The notes under the pieces were generated by a model that saw only the letters and a list, made by a program, of their open reading frames with translations, had not been told where the DNA came from and searched no databases. Positions 35,038-42,552 of a stretch of DNA of 64,000 nt are shown piece by piece; the stretch's first letter is position 1, and the number at the start of each line of letters is the position of its first letter. The DNA is from Chryseobacterium sp. 18061 (GTDB taxonomy: Bacteria > Pseudomonadota > Gammaproteobacteria > Enterobacterales > Enterobacteriaceae): contig CACSKA010000007.1 of the NCBI GenBank assembly GCA_902706205.1, positions 186,001 through 250,000 on the forward strand, written 5' to 3'. A program made the position numbers and the translations under genes.

Positions 35038-35562
35038 ATGACAACGTACTCATCGCCTTCCTCCACTCAGCCCGATTTATTCCCGCTCTTACCTGAAACA
35101 CTTCCGCCTTCCACACTGTCACCTTACGCGCAACAGACCATCCGCCGTGCTATCAGCCTTCTGGAGAAACAACTGCGTGAACCTGGGGTACCGTTTCTCT
35201 CCACCAGTACCACCCGTGACTGGCTGCGTCTGCATCTGGCCGGTCAGGAGCGCGAGGTGTTTATGGCGCTGTATCTCGACAATCAGCATCGCCTTATCGC
35301 TCACGAAACCCTGTTCAGCGGCACTGTCAACAATGTCGGCGTACATCCCCGCGAGGTGGTGAAATCCGCGCTGAAGCACAATGCCGCAGCGGTCGTGTTC
35401 GCCCACAATCATCCCAGTGGACACCCTGAGCCCAGTCAGGCAGACCGCAGGATAACGACACGGCTACAGCAGGCGCTGGCGCTGGTTGACGTCCGTGTGC
35501 TGGACCATTTCGTCATCGGCGGAACGGAGATGGTTTCGTTCAGTGAGCGGGGCTGGTTATGA
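35038..35562 (+). CDS. RadC-like JAB domain protein (YfjY/YkfG/YeeS type)
   Basis: A 174-residue protein from ATG 35038 (MTTYSSPSST); an in-frame ATG at 35020 overlaps the upstream gene. The metal-binding JAMM motif H-x-H-x-S-G-x4-S-x2-D is intact (HNHPSGHPEPSQAD, residues 123 to 136), with REVFMALYLDNQHRLI before it. The YfjY-type proteins are named for RadC, but a role in repair has not been shown for them. The fold is that of zinc metalloproteases that remove ubiquitin-like tags. The gene overlaps the DUF987 gene by 4 bp. Confidence 0.9.
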   Translation: MTTYSSPSSTQPDLFPLLPETLPPSTLSPYAQQTIRRAISLLEKQLREPGVPFLSTSTTRDWLRLHLAGQEREVFMALYLDNQHRLIAHETLFSGTVNNVGVHPREVVKSALKHNAAAVVFAHNHPSGHPEPSQADRRITTRLQQALALVDVRVLDHFVIGGTEMVSFSERGWL

Positions 35563-35780
35563 ACATCATCAGCAAACGCCAGGCGATGGCGATATACCGC
35601 CAGCATCCGCGCTCCCGGTTGTTTCGCTTCTGCACCGGCAAATACGCATGGTCCGGCAGTATCTGTCACTACGCCGGTCGGGAGGTACAGGACATCAGCG
35701 GGGTACTGGCTGTGTTCGCCGAGCGCCGACAGGACCGCAATGGCCCGTATGTCGTCCTGCGCAGCGTCACGCTCAATTAA
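35559..35780 (+). CDS. DUF987 family protein (YeeT/YkfH/YpjJ type)
   Basis: A 73-residue protein, coupled to the RadC-like gene by a 4-bp overlap. The family pattern is complete: ISKRQAMAIYRQHPRSRLFR, FCTGKYAWSGSICHYAGREV, ISGVLAVFAERRQDRNGPYV. It is always found just before the CbeA/CbtA pair in CP4 islands. Function is unknown. Confidence 0.9.
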   Translation: MNIISKRQAMAIYRQHPRSRLFRFCTGKYAWSGSICHYAGREVQDISGVLAVFAERRQDRNGPYVVLRSVTLN

Positions 35781-35810
35781 TTTCACCTCGTAACTTTTAA
35801 GGAGGGCATC

Positions 35811-36161
35811 ATGTCAGATGACAACCCTACCGATATCCCTGTTCCCGAATGGGGACTGAAGCGTGATATCACCCCACGGCTCGGCGCTCGCCTGGTACAG
35901 GAAGGCCACCGGCTGCACTATCTGGCCGATCGTGCCAGTATCACCGGTCAGTTTAGCGAGGCTGAAGCCCGCCAGCTTGACCAGGCGTTCCCGTTAATAC
36001 TCAAACAGCTTGAGTTAATGCTGGTCTCCGGCGAACTCAACCCGTGCCATCAGCACTGCGTGACCCTGTACCACAATGGCCTGACCTGTGAAGCCGATAC
36101 GCTCGGCAGCTGCGGCTATGTCTGTCTTGCCATCTATCCTGGTCAGCCCATCACGTATTAA
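35811..36161 (+). CDS. cbeA: CbeA/YeeU-family antitoxin
   Basis: A 116-residue protein of the YeeU/YfjZ/YagB family. The blocks WGLKRDITPRLGARLVQEGH, LHYLADRASITGQFSEAE and the C-terminal CEADTLGSCGYVCLAIYP are diagnostic. In the type IV toxin-antitoxin system the protein does not bind the toxin. It stabilises MreB and FtsZ filaments and so offsets the toxin. A strong AAGGAGG site precedes the ATG. It is followed 44 bp later by the toxin gene. Confidence 0.92.
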   Translation: MSDDNPTDIPVPEWGLKRDITPRLGARLVQEGHRLHYLADRASITGQFSEAEARQLDQAFPLILKQLELMLVSGELNPCHQHCVTLYHNGLTCEADTLGSCGYVCLAIYPGQPITY

Positions 36162-36205
36162 GGCTTACCCGCCACTCCCGGCTATTCCCCCACAGAGAAC
36201 ACAGT

Positions 36206-36592
36206 ATGCAAACTTTACCTTTACTCCCGTCCAGGGCGGCATCGTCACATCCTGCGCCCGTGGAAATCTGGCAGACCCTGCTTACCCACCTGCCGGGTCA
36301 GCACTATGGCCTGGTACTCAGCGATACACCGTTTGGCAACGATGCTGTCATTCAGGAGCATATCGACGCCGGAATTTCACTGTGCGATGCGGTGAATTTC
36401 ATTGTCGAGAAATATGACCTGGTACGCACCGACCGTGGCGGATTCACCGCGATGGAGCAGTCGCCGCGCATCAGCAGTATCGACATTCTTCGCGCCCGTC
36501 GTGCTACCGGCCTGATGCAGCGTAACGGCTATCAGCAGGTCACCCGTATCACCTGCGGTACGGGGCCATCCAGAGGGGATTCACCACAATGA
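36206..36592 (+). CDS. cbtA: CbtA/YeeV-family toxin (cell shape inhibitor)
   Basis: A 128-residue protein of the CbtA/YpjF/YkfI family. Key blocks: VEIWQTLLTHLPGQHYGLVL, SDTPFGNDAVIQEHIDAGIS, LCDAVNFIVEKYDLVRTDR and SIDILRARRATGLM. CbtA binds FtsZ and MreB and blocks division and shape maintenance. The C-terminus is a little longer than in the E. coli proteins and overlaps the next gene by 4 bp. Confidence 0.92.
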   Translation: MQTLPLLPSRAASSHPAPVEIWQTLLTHLPGQHYGLVLSDTPFGNDAVIQEHIDAGISLCDAVNFIVEKYDLVRTDRGGFTAMEQSPRISSIDILRARRATGLMQRNGYQQVTRITCGTGPSRGDSPQ

Positions 36593-37080
36593 AGCTCTCT
36601 CTCAATGTTGAAGCTGACAGCATCAACGTACTGGCGCTCAATAGGGGGCGGATTGCCATCGATATGGACGGCATTGAACTCAGCCAGCTGGTCGATGCCG
36701 TGAACAGCAACGGCTGCACACTGCGTATTGCGGACGAACCGGGAACCGTTAGCGTCGAAAGCCCAGTGCCCTTCAGGACCCGGCTCAGTGGGCTATGTTG
36801 CAGCACGGCGCATATCACCCGTGAAGACAATTCGCTGCTGTATGTGTTGTCGCATGAGGAACTGGAGTATGGCAATGCCGAATGGATCCACTATACCGGC
36901 AGCGGCTATCTGATCCGCCTCGATGCATGGACGTTTCCGATCCTGCGACTCAAGCGCCTTGGTCTCTCCAGGGCCTGCCGCCGCCTGTTACTCACCCTGA
37001 TACGTCGCTATCAACTGAGCATCATTCATCTGGATGCCTTTGGCGAACTGCTGCCAGGCTTTGAGATTTTTGACTGGTAA
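36589..37080 (+). CDS. DUF5983 family protein
   Basis: A 163-residue protein that overlaps cbtA by 4 bp. It starts MKLSLNVEADSINVLALNRG and continues RIAIDMDGIELSQLVDAVNS, the pattern of the DUF5983 family that follows CbtA on many islands. The second half (YLIRLDAWTFPILRLKRLGL, RRLLLTLIRRYQLSIIHLDA) is hydrophobic and basic. Function is unknown. Its fixed place next to the toxin suggests it may assist or modulate the toxin-antitoxin pair. Confidence 0.8.
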   Translation: MKLSLNVEADSINVLALNRGRIAIDMDGIELSQLVDAVNSNGCTLRIADEPGTVSVESPVPFRTRLSGLCCSTAHITREDNSLLYVLSHEELEYGNAEWIHYTGSGYLIRLDAWTFPILRLKRLGLSRACRRLLLTLIRRYQLSIIHLDAFGELLPGFEIFDW

Positions 37081-37108
37081 TTCCTCCCCCACCCAACACA
37101 GGTACAAC

Positions 37109-37312
37109 ATGCCGACATTAACCGCTGAAGCCGCACTGGATATCCTGTCTGACTGGCTCCAGGACAATATCGATTGCGGAACAGACATCATCTTCAACAA
37201 CGATGAAGATCGGACCGATCCCGCCGTACTGCTGCCCTTGATCCGGCAGGCACGCCATGATGTTGCCGATCTCCGGCATCTTCAGCTTCTGCGCCGCCCT
37301 GAATCACCATGA
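37109..37312 (+). CDS. Small YeeW-like protein
   Basis: A 67-residue protein from the ATG at 37109 (MPTLTAEAALDILSDWLQDN). A frame opening at 37034 only overlaps the upstream gene. It is acidic in the first half, with LPLIRQARHDVADLRHLQLL near the end. The position and size match the YeeW-type gene that follows CbtA in E. coli islands. Its role is unknown. A ribosome binding site (AGGTA) is weak. Confidence 0.65.
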   Translation: MPTLTAEAALDILSDWLQDNIDCGTDIIFNNDEDRTDPAVLLPLIRQARHDVADLRHLQLLRRPESP

Positions 37313-37390
37313 CTCACCCGGCAAAAACGCCACGTGCATACACGCCAGCCCTTACCGGCTGGCGTTTTTGTTTATATAAAGGAAAGAAAA

Positions 37391-38248
37391 ATGTCTGAAC
37401 TACAAATATTTAATGATCCTGATGTCATATCGGGGCATACCGAAATCATCAGTTCCACCAATATTGAGCGTGTCGTCACCGGACGTAACGTTGCGCTGGA
37501 GCGAATCAGGGCGATGGTCCACCAGCTGGCCGAAACCTCTGCGCTCACCACCAGCATCGGAGGGAAAACAGCCCTGGACTGGGCCATGAAGCAGGACTTC
37601 CGCTGCGGTTGCTGGCTGATGGAGAAAGAAGAAACCGCCATGAAGGTCATTACCTGCAATCTCGACCGCAGTATCTGGCGCGATCTCATGAAAAAATCAG
37701 GCATGATTTCACTGATGGATGCCGCAGTCCGTGACGAGTGGTACCGGAATCTTGAGCGGGACGATATTCCGGCTATCAGTGAAGACAACATCCTCTCGAC
37801 GTTTAACCAGCTGCATCACAGCAAGAATGAGGTATTTGAGCGTGGCGTCATTAACGTTTTCAAAAGCCTGAGCTGGGACTACAAAACGAACTCACCCTGT
37901 AAGTTTGGCAAGAAGATCATCGTCAATGGTTTGGTGAATTATTCTCGATGGGGCTATAGCCTTACCAGGGGAAAGCAGCGCGACCAACTCACAGACCTGG
38001 AGCGCATGTTGAATCTGCTGGATGGTAAACCAGTTCCTGAGAGTCGCGATGATCTGAGCGTCAGGCTGGACCAGCATATTGATGCACAACGGACATCGGC
38101 GGTGTTTGAAGATGACTACTTTTCGATACGCTATTTTCAGAAGGGCTCAGGGCACATCACCTTTAAGCGGCACGATCTGATCGACAGGATGAACGGCATT
38201 ATAGCAAGGCATTATCCGGGGACGCTGGCATCGCAGCGACAATGCTAA
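37391..38248 (+). CDS. DUF4942 domain protein
   Basis: A 285-residue protein from the ATG at 37391 (MSELQIFNDP, with AAGGAAAG before it). It has the DUF4942 pattern: IERVVTGRNVALERIRAMVH, GCWLMEKEETAMKVITCNLD, RSIWRDLMKKSGMISLMDAA and NEVFERGVINVFKSLSWDYK. DUF4942 is often seen attached to methyltransferase-like proteins on islands. The methylase part is not present here, so this is the short form. It is the last gene of the island before the tRNA-Phe att remnants. Confidence 0.85.
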   Translation: MSELQIFNDPDVISGHTEIISSTNIERVVTGRNVALERIRAMVHQLAETSALTTSIGGKTALDWAMKQDFRCGCWLMEKEETAMKVITCNLDRSIWRDLMKKSGMISLMDAAVRDEWYRNLERDDIPAISEDNILSTFNQLHHSKNEVFERGVINVFKSLSWDYKTNSPCKFGKKIIVNGLVNYSRWGYSLTRGKQRDQLTDLERMLNLLDGKPVPESRDDLSVRLDQHIDAQRTSAVFEDDYFSIRYFQKGSGHITFKRHDLIDRMNGIIARHYPGTLASQRQC

Positions 38249-38363
38249 ACGTCAAAGTACAGCCGAAAGCTCGCCAGTTGTGTCATCACCATAGTAGACT
38301 ACGAATCTCCCAGACTGCTCACCCTCCTCCGGTTCGATTCCTCAAGATTGCATAAAAACGGAC
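38249..38363. other. Spacer between the last island gene and the arm-type repeats
   Basis: No gene. A TTCGATTCCT stretch near 38332 resembles part of a tRNA T-arm. I do not call it a tRNA. Confidence 0.4.
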
Positions 38364-38385
38364 TGAGGGTATAATTGAGGGTATA
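38364..38385 (+). repeat. Short direct repeats resembling integrase arm-type sites
   Basis: Two copies of TGAGGGTATA (38364 to 38373 and 38376 to 38385), 12 bp apart. Paired GAGGGTAT repeats are usual between att and int in P4-type islands. No integrase gene is next to them here. I read them as arm-type binding sites, by analogy. Confidence 0.5.
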
Positions 38386-38438
38386 AAAATAATCACATCA
38401 AAAATAAAACAAAACAATCAATAAGTTAACAACAAACA

Positions 38439-38466
38439 TCGATTCCGAGTCCGGCACCACTATTTA
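38439..38466 (+). other. Att-like copy of the tRNA-Phe 3' end (first)
   Basis: TCGATTCCGAGTCCGGCACC is the end of enteric tRNA-Phe (T-arm to acceptor), but with one G missing in CCGGGC. It is followed by ACTATTTA. The body of the tRNA is not present, so this is an att core left by integration and not a tRNA gene. Confidence 0.75.
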
Positions 38467-38469
38467 GAA

Positions 38470-38493
38470 GAACCCGCCTATGGCGGGTTTTTT
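38470..38493 (+). terminator. Rho-independent terminator after the first att copy
   Basis: Stem AACCCGCC, loop TAT, stem GGCGGGTT, then a T run. It lies right after the first tRNA-Phe remnant, as after a tRNA gene. Confidence 0.75.
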
Positions 38494-38605
38494 GCTTTCT
38501 GGGATACGGACTCTCCATCGAACTCCGTTCGATTATTCGCCGCAAGCGGCTCACCCCTTCGGGGCCAACGCGACAAGCGCGTTGTTCAAACGCCTGCGGC
38601 GTTAG
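38494..38605. other. Hairpin-rich insert between the two att copies
   Basis: About 110 bp without a gene. It has at least three perfect hairpins in a row: CCCC-TTC-GGGG, AACGCG-ACAA-GCGCGTT and AACGCC-TGC-GGCGTT. The first sits within GCGGCTCACCCCTTCGGGGC. Such sequence is often seen beside tRNA-borne islands, but its function is unknown. Confidence 0.6.
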
Positions 38606-38629
38606 TCCGAGTCCGGGCACCACTATTTA
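38606..38629 (+). other. Att-like copy of the tRNA-Phe 3' end (second)
   Basis: TCCGAGTCCGGGCACCACTA followed by TTTA. It has the full CCGGGCACCA acceptor end and is likely the outer (chromosomal) junction. Only 14 or so bases of the T-arm side are kept. Confidence 0.75.
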
Positions 38630-38631
38630 AA

Positions 38632-38656
38632 GAAACCAGCCTAAGGGCTGGTTTTT
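38632..38656 (+). terminator. Rho-independent terminator after the second att copy
   Basis: Stem AACCAGCC, loop TAAG, stem GGCTGGTT, then TTTT. Probably the original terminator of the tRNA-Phe gene. Confidence 0.75.
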
Positions 38657-38897
38657 TGCTTTTCTGCGTATCAATCCTTTTGCCCCCTTCCCTAAACTGA
38701 AAATCGCACTCCCTCAATACTGTTCAATAATGAAGAGAAACCGTCCTGATTCAGGGGTATGCCGGCCTTTTCATGAAAGTTTCATCCAGGTTGAGTCCAT
38801 TCAGGTCGCAATTGAACAAACATTAATTGGCTAAACAGTGTACTATTGACGCTGTACGCGTCGATAAATTTACCACCGGATACCGGAAGGCTGCCCT

Positions 38898-39107
38898 ATG
38901 ACCGTTGAAAACTACCTGAAACGACTGCGAAATGTGAACGAAGAGCAGATGCTCGAAAAAATTGTTGCTCGCATTGAAAATAGTATCGAACCCGAATATA
39001 TGGCTGCATTCCAGAAAGCTGCAGATAAGCGCCGCGCAGAGCTGTGTGATTATCAGTTCAGCCTGAACGACGACTTTGGTGAATTGCAAGCCCCTCGCAA
39101 GTATTAA
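38898..39107 (+). CDS. Hha/YmoA/Cnu-like small protein
   Basis: A 69-residue protein. It begins MTVENYLKRLRNVNEEQMLE and has FQKAADKRRAELCDYQ. These match the two conserved blocks of Hha/YmoA/Cnu (YLxRLR and AADHRxAEL), with a Lys for the usual His. Members bind H-NS and help silence horizontally acquired DNA. The C-terminus (SLNDDFGELQAPRKY) differs from the usual Pro-x-x-VW ending, so this is a divergent member. It lies between the island junction and cbpA. It may be part of the chromosome or a leftover of an older insertion. Confidence in the family is moderate. Confidence 0.6.
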   Translation: MTVENYLKRLRNVNEEQMLEKIVARIENSIEPEYMAAFQKAADKRRAELCDYQFSLNDDFGELQAPRKY

Positions 39108-39235
39108 GTATTAAGTCCTACGCTCTTTATTCCGCTGCATTTTCTCCGGGCGAATCACCGGGGTTGCCCTACACTTACAAAGGTGAGCTATTAGGGAAAC
39201 CCGTTCTGTTTGTGTGATTCACAAGAGATAATGCT

Positions 39236-40165
39236 ATGGAATTAAAGGATTATTACGCCATTATGGGCGTGAAGCCGACGGACGATCTCAAGACCATTAA
39301 GACCGCATATCGTCGTCTTGCCCGCAAATACCATCCTGATGTCAGTAAAGAACCCGATGCCGAAGCCCGCTTTAAAGATATCGCGCAGGCTTGGGAAGTG
39401 CTGAGCGACGAACAGCGTCGCACTGAGTATGACACCCTCTGGCAGCACCGCAACGACCCGCAGTTCCGTCAGCAGGCACAGCCTGAACCGCAACAACAAA
39501 ACTACAGTCAGGAGGAGTTCGACGATATCTTTTCCTCCATTTTTGGCCAGCACGCGCAGCAATCGCGTCAGCAACATTCTGCCCGTGGCCATGACGTAGA
39601 AATTGAAATCGCTGTTTTCCTCGAAGAAACGCTCGAAGCCCATACCCGCCCTATCAACTACACGCTGCCGCGTTACAACGTTTTCGGCATGGTTGAGAAC
39701 GAAATCCCCAAATCGCTTAACGTTAAAATCCCGGCTGGAGTTGGCGACGGGCAGCGCATTCGTCTTAAAGGCCAGGGCACGCCGGGCGAGAACGGTGGCC
39801 CTGCAGGAGATCTGTGGCTCATCATCCGCATCGCGCCACACCCACTGTTTGATATCGTCGGCCATAATTTGGAAATTGTGCTGCCGCTCGCCCCATGGGA
39901 AGCCGCGCTGGGGGCAAAAGTGAAGGTACCGACGCTGAAAGAGTCGATTTTACTGACCATTCCGCCGGGCTGTCAGGCTGGCCAACGACTGCGAATCAAA
40001 GGCAAAGGCCTGGTGAATAAGCAGCACACCGGCGATCTGTTTGCGGTGATTAAAATCGTCATGCCACCAAAAGCAGATGAGAAAACCAGCATTCTGTGGC
40101 AGCAGTTAGCTGATGCACAAACCACCTTCAACCCTCGCCAACAGTGGGGTAAAAATCATGGCTAA
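39236..40165 (+). CDS. cbpA: CbpA, curved DNA-binding DnaJ-type co-chaperone
   Basis: A 309-residue protein (306 in E. coli). It has an N-terminal J domain with the HPD triad (residues 33 to 35), a G/Q-rich linker (QAQPEPQQQNYSQEEFDDIF), and two DnaJ-type C-terminal β domains (GMVENEIPKSLNVKIPAGVG, GQRLRIKGKGLVNKQHTGDL). It lacks the zinc domain, as expected for CbpA. It stimulates DnaK and binds curved DNA in stationary phase. The stop overlaps the start of cbpM. Confidence 0.95.
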   Translation: MELKDYYAIMGVKPTDDLKTIKTAYRRLARKYHPDVSKEPDAEARFKDIAQAWEVLSDEQRRTEYDTLWQHRNDPQFRQQAQPEPQQQNYSQEEFDDIFSSIFGQHAQQSRQQHSARGHDVEIEIAVFLEETLEAHTRPINYTLPRYNVFGMVENEIPKSLNVKIPAGVGDGQRIRLKGQGTPGENGGPAGDLWLIIRIAPHPLFDIVGHNLEIVLPLAPWEAALGAKVKVPTLKESILLTIPPGCQAGQRLRIKGKGLVNKQHTGDLFAVIKIVMPPKADEKTSILWQQLADAQTTFNPRQQWGKNHG

Positions 40166-40457
40166 TGTCACTTTCACCCTGACCGTCACCGAATTTTGTC
40201 TGCATACTGGCGTCTCTGAAGAGGAGCTGGATGAGATAGTCGGCCTGGGCGTTATCCAGCCCGACGAAAGCCCCGACGCGCACTGGTTGTTTGACGATCG
40301 TGCCGTCACCATCGTCCACCGCGCGCTACGTCTTCGGCGTGAACTGGCGCTCGACTGGCCTGGTATCGCCGTCACGCTGACCCTGCTCGATGAAAACGAG
40401 CGCCTGAAACAGGAAAACAGGCTGCTGCTTCAGCGGCTACAACGCTTTATCAACTAG
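40158..40457 (+). CDS. cbpM: CbpM, modulator of CbpA
   Basis: A 99-residue protein from ATG 40158, overlapping the end of cbpA by 8 bp (E. coli CbpM has 101 residues). It has the MerR-like helices EFCLHTGVSEEELDEIVGLG and LFDDRAVTIVHRALRLRREL, with a coiled C-terminus (LLDENERLKQENRLLLQRLQ). CbpM binds the J domain of CbpA and blocks its co-chaperone and DNA-binding activity. The family pair is always encoded together. Confidence 0.95.
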   Translation: MANVTFTLTVTEFCLHTGVSEEELDEIVGLGVIQPDESPDAHWLFDDRAVTIVHRALRLRRELALDWPGIAVTLTLLDENERLKQENRLLLQRLQRFIN

Positions 40458-40613
40458 CCTTCCGGACCCGCCGATTTTTTCCGCGTGAACAAAGCCGCAA
40501 CGCCGGACAAAATTTGACACAAAGCCAGCCTGCGGGCTGGCCCTTTCGGTTACCCTTCTTAGCCAGCGCCTCTTATAATGTCTGCATGCATTCTTTACCG
40601 ACATTATTTCCCT

Positions 40614-41582
40614 ATGACCACATCCGTTCTTAAACGCGACTGGCGAATTCCCGCCGCCGCTATCCTCGCTGCGGTGATACTGGCCTTTGCCTTTCAGCTC
40701 CATACCCATTGGGCTACCTTCCTGCAATGGTGCCTGGCGACGCAAATCACGCTGCATCGCTATCTGGTGATGTACCTGTTGCAGCTCAATAACCATCAAT
40801 ACACCGGTGGGCTGTGGCTGCTAGCCGGGGCGTTTCTTTACGGGGTGCTGCACGCCATCGGGCCGGGTCATGGCAAATTTATTGTCACAACCTATCTCAG
40901 TACGCATCAGGAAAGTCAGCTGGCCTCGCGAGTAGTGCCTTTCCTCGGTAGCCTGATGCAGGGCGTCAGCGCCATTGTGTTCGTCTTTGTGCTCGCCGTC
41001 GGGATGAATCTGGCCTCGGGTGACCTCAGTGAAAGCCGCTGGTACATTGAGAAAATCAGCGCGGTGTTGATCGGCAGCTTCGGCATGTTTGTGATTTGGC
41101 AGACCCTGAAAAGCCTGAAGCCGAAAACCTTCAGCATTCGTCGCATTAAACCCCTGTCCAATGACGGGCATGACCACGGCGCCGACTGCGGTTGCGGGCA
41201 TCATGGCGTCGGGGCCGATATCACCCATGCCGACTGGAAAACCCGCGCAGGCATTGTGATTGCCATCGGGGCACGGCCATGCAGCGGGGCGATCATGATT
41301 TTACTGTTCTCCAACGCCCTCGGCATCGTCAGTTGGGGAATTGCGGCGGTAATGTCGATGGCGCTCGGCACCGCGCTCTCCATTCTCGGGTTATCGCTGG
41401 CGGTACGTTACGCGCGTGAACGCACGGTGGCGTGGTTTGGTGAAGGTTCCGAACAAATGCGCTGGCTGGTCCCGACGGTGAAAATCATCGGCGGAGTGCT
41501 GATTATTCTGTTCGCGGTCGTGCTGTTCCTGACGGTGATTCCGATCAGCGCAAACGGCGACTATATCGCCGCTGGTTGCTAA
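40614..41582 (+). CDS. NicO/RcnA-family nickel/cobalt (or zinc) transporter
   Basis: A 322-residue membrane protein from ATG 40614 (MTTSVLKRD). A longer frame at 40578 has no support. The NicO motif HAIGPGHGKF is at residues 80 to 89. A His/Cys-rich cytoplasmic loop (DGHDHGADCGCGHHG) is at about 184 to 198. The second motif is IGARPCSGAIMILLFSN at 218 to 234. Six or so membrane helices are visible. NicO proteins export Ni and Co, or move Zn. No substrate can be read from the sequence, and there is no RcnR-like regulator next to it. A TTATAATG stretch about 40 bp upstream may be the -10 box. Confidence 0.88.
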   Translation: MTTSVLKRDWRIPAAAILAAVILAFAFQLHTHWATFLQWCLATQITLHRYLVMYLLQLNNHQYTGGLWLLAGAFLYGVLHAIGPGHGKFIVTTYLSTHQESQLASRVVPFLGSLMQGVSAIVFVFVLAVGMNLASGDLSESRWYIEKISAVLIGSFGMFVIWQTLKSLKPKTFSIRRIKPLSNDGHDHGADCGCGHHGVGADITHADWKTRAGIVIAIGARPCSGAIMILLFSNALGIVSWGIAAVMSMALGTALSILGLSLAVRYARERTVAWFGEGSEQMRWLVPTVKIIGGVLIILFAVVLFLTVIPISANGDYIAAGC

Positions 41583-41722
41583 TCTTGTCGCCAGGTATTC
41601 AGACGTCGTTTTAAGCGACTTGTGCCGGACACCTCGCAAATAAACAAAAGATTTATTCTAACATTTAGCATTCGCGGTATAACCAGCAGGTAATCACACA
41701 AGGTGATACCAGGGATGACACG

Positions 41723-42475
41723 ATGCGAACATTAAATGCACACTGGATATGGATGGGCGGCCCACCGCCCGAAAGCTTATTTAATAACCTGTCACGGTTT
41801 CGCAGTTTAGATAGCGAAAAAGCGTTCACCTACCATATCTGGCTGGATCAAAACTATGTCCTGCCACCTTCTTGCCTCGAGGAAGGTGTTTACATCCATC
41901 AGATTGTCTCCGCGTTTAGAAACGTATCACCGTTTAAGTTACTGCCGAATCTGGAGGGGATCTTTCTGAGGGAGAGGTTTGGCGCATTTAACAATCTCGC
42001 AGCCGCAAGTGATATCGCCCGATATGTGATCCTCTATACCGAGGGCGGAATTTATATGGACGCCGATGCAGAAGTTCATGATGTCAGGGTGTTACACCAG
42101 TTTTACCGTCAAGCCCTCGCATCAAATGTTGTCTATGTTACCACCGCCAACAACCGGCTCTACCAGGGCGTTATCCTTTCAGAAAAATATCATCATTTCT
42201 GGCATCAGGTATTTCGGGGCATCATATCGAAATATCACCAACCCTATTCTTATGGCGCAAAAAGGCACTTTTCCGCTGCTCGTGATGGTCAGCAGCGGGT
42301 CACTGATACAGTAATGACGTCGGGTATCGGAGCGATGCTTGGGGCCCAGGCTCCCCGGTTACCTGCATCATTGGCCCACTTTGACCAGCATAAATGTTTT
42401 AAGCCCATTGATGCCTCTGCATCAAATTATCGACATCGCCCCGCTTTCCTGCGCCACAACTCTTGTTTCTGGTAA
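41723..42475 (+). CDS. Orphan DXD glycosyltransferase (TcdA/TcdB and GT32-like)
   Basis: A 250-residue protein. The core is AASDIARYVILYTEGGIYMD followed by ADAEV, with the metal-binding D113-x-D115 and the nucleotide-binding D and R before it. It resembles the catalytic domain family of large clostridial toxins, GT32 mannosyltransferases and NleB/SseK-type effectors. The N-terminus (LNAHWIWMGGPPPE, then FTYHIWLD) is the usual start of such domains. It has no signal peptide or membrane span. It is AT-richer than its neighbours, stands alone, and its stop codon abuts the proP terminator. It may be a transferred effector-like gene or a surface-sugar enzyme. I cannot say which. Confidence 0.8.
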   Translation: MRTLNAHWIWMGGPPPESLFNNLSRFRSLDSEKAFTYHIWLDQNYVLPPSCLEEGVYIHQIVSAFRNVSPFKLLPNLEGIFLRERFGAFNNLAAASDIARYVILYTEGGIYMDADAEVHDVRVLHQFYRQALASNVVYVTTANNRLYQGVILSEKYHHFWHQVFRGIISKYHQPYSYGAKRHFSAARDGQQRVTDTVMTSGIGAMLGAQAPRLPASLAHFDQHKCFKPIDASASNYRHRPAFLRHNSCFW

Positions 42476-42477
42476 AA

Positions 42478-42505
42478 AAAAACGGTGCCCGTCAAGGACA
42501 CCGTT
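42478..42505 (-). terminator. Terminator of proP
   Basis: On the minus strand: ACGGTG-TCC-TTGA-CGGG-CACCGT, followed by a run of eight or more T. It lies about 48 bp after the proP stop codon. Confidence 0.75.
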
Positions 42506-42552
42506 GAATCGTCATCTTTTTGCCCTGCTACAGCCCGAGCAAAGAGAAAAGA

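Noticed and set aside
38439..38629. A tRNA-Phe gene at the island border
   Set aside because: Only the 3' end (T-arm side and acceptor) is present, in two copies. The D-arm and anticodon regions are missing.
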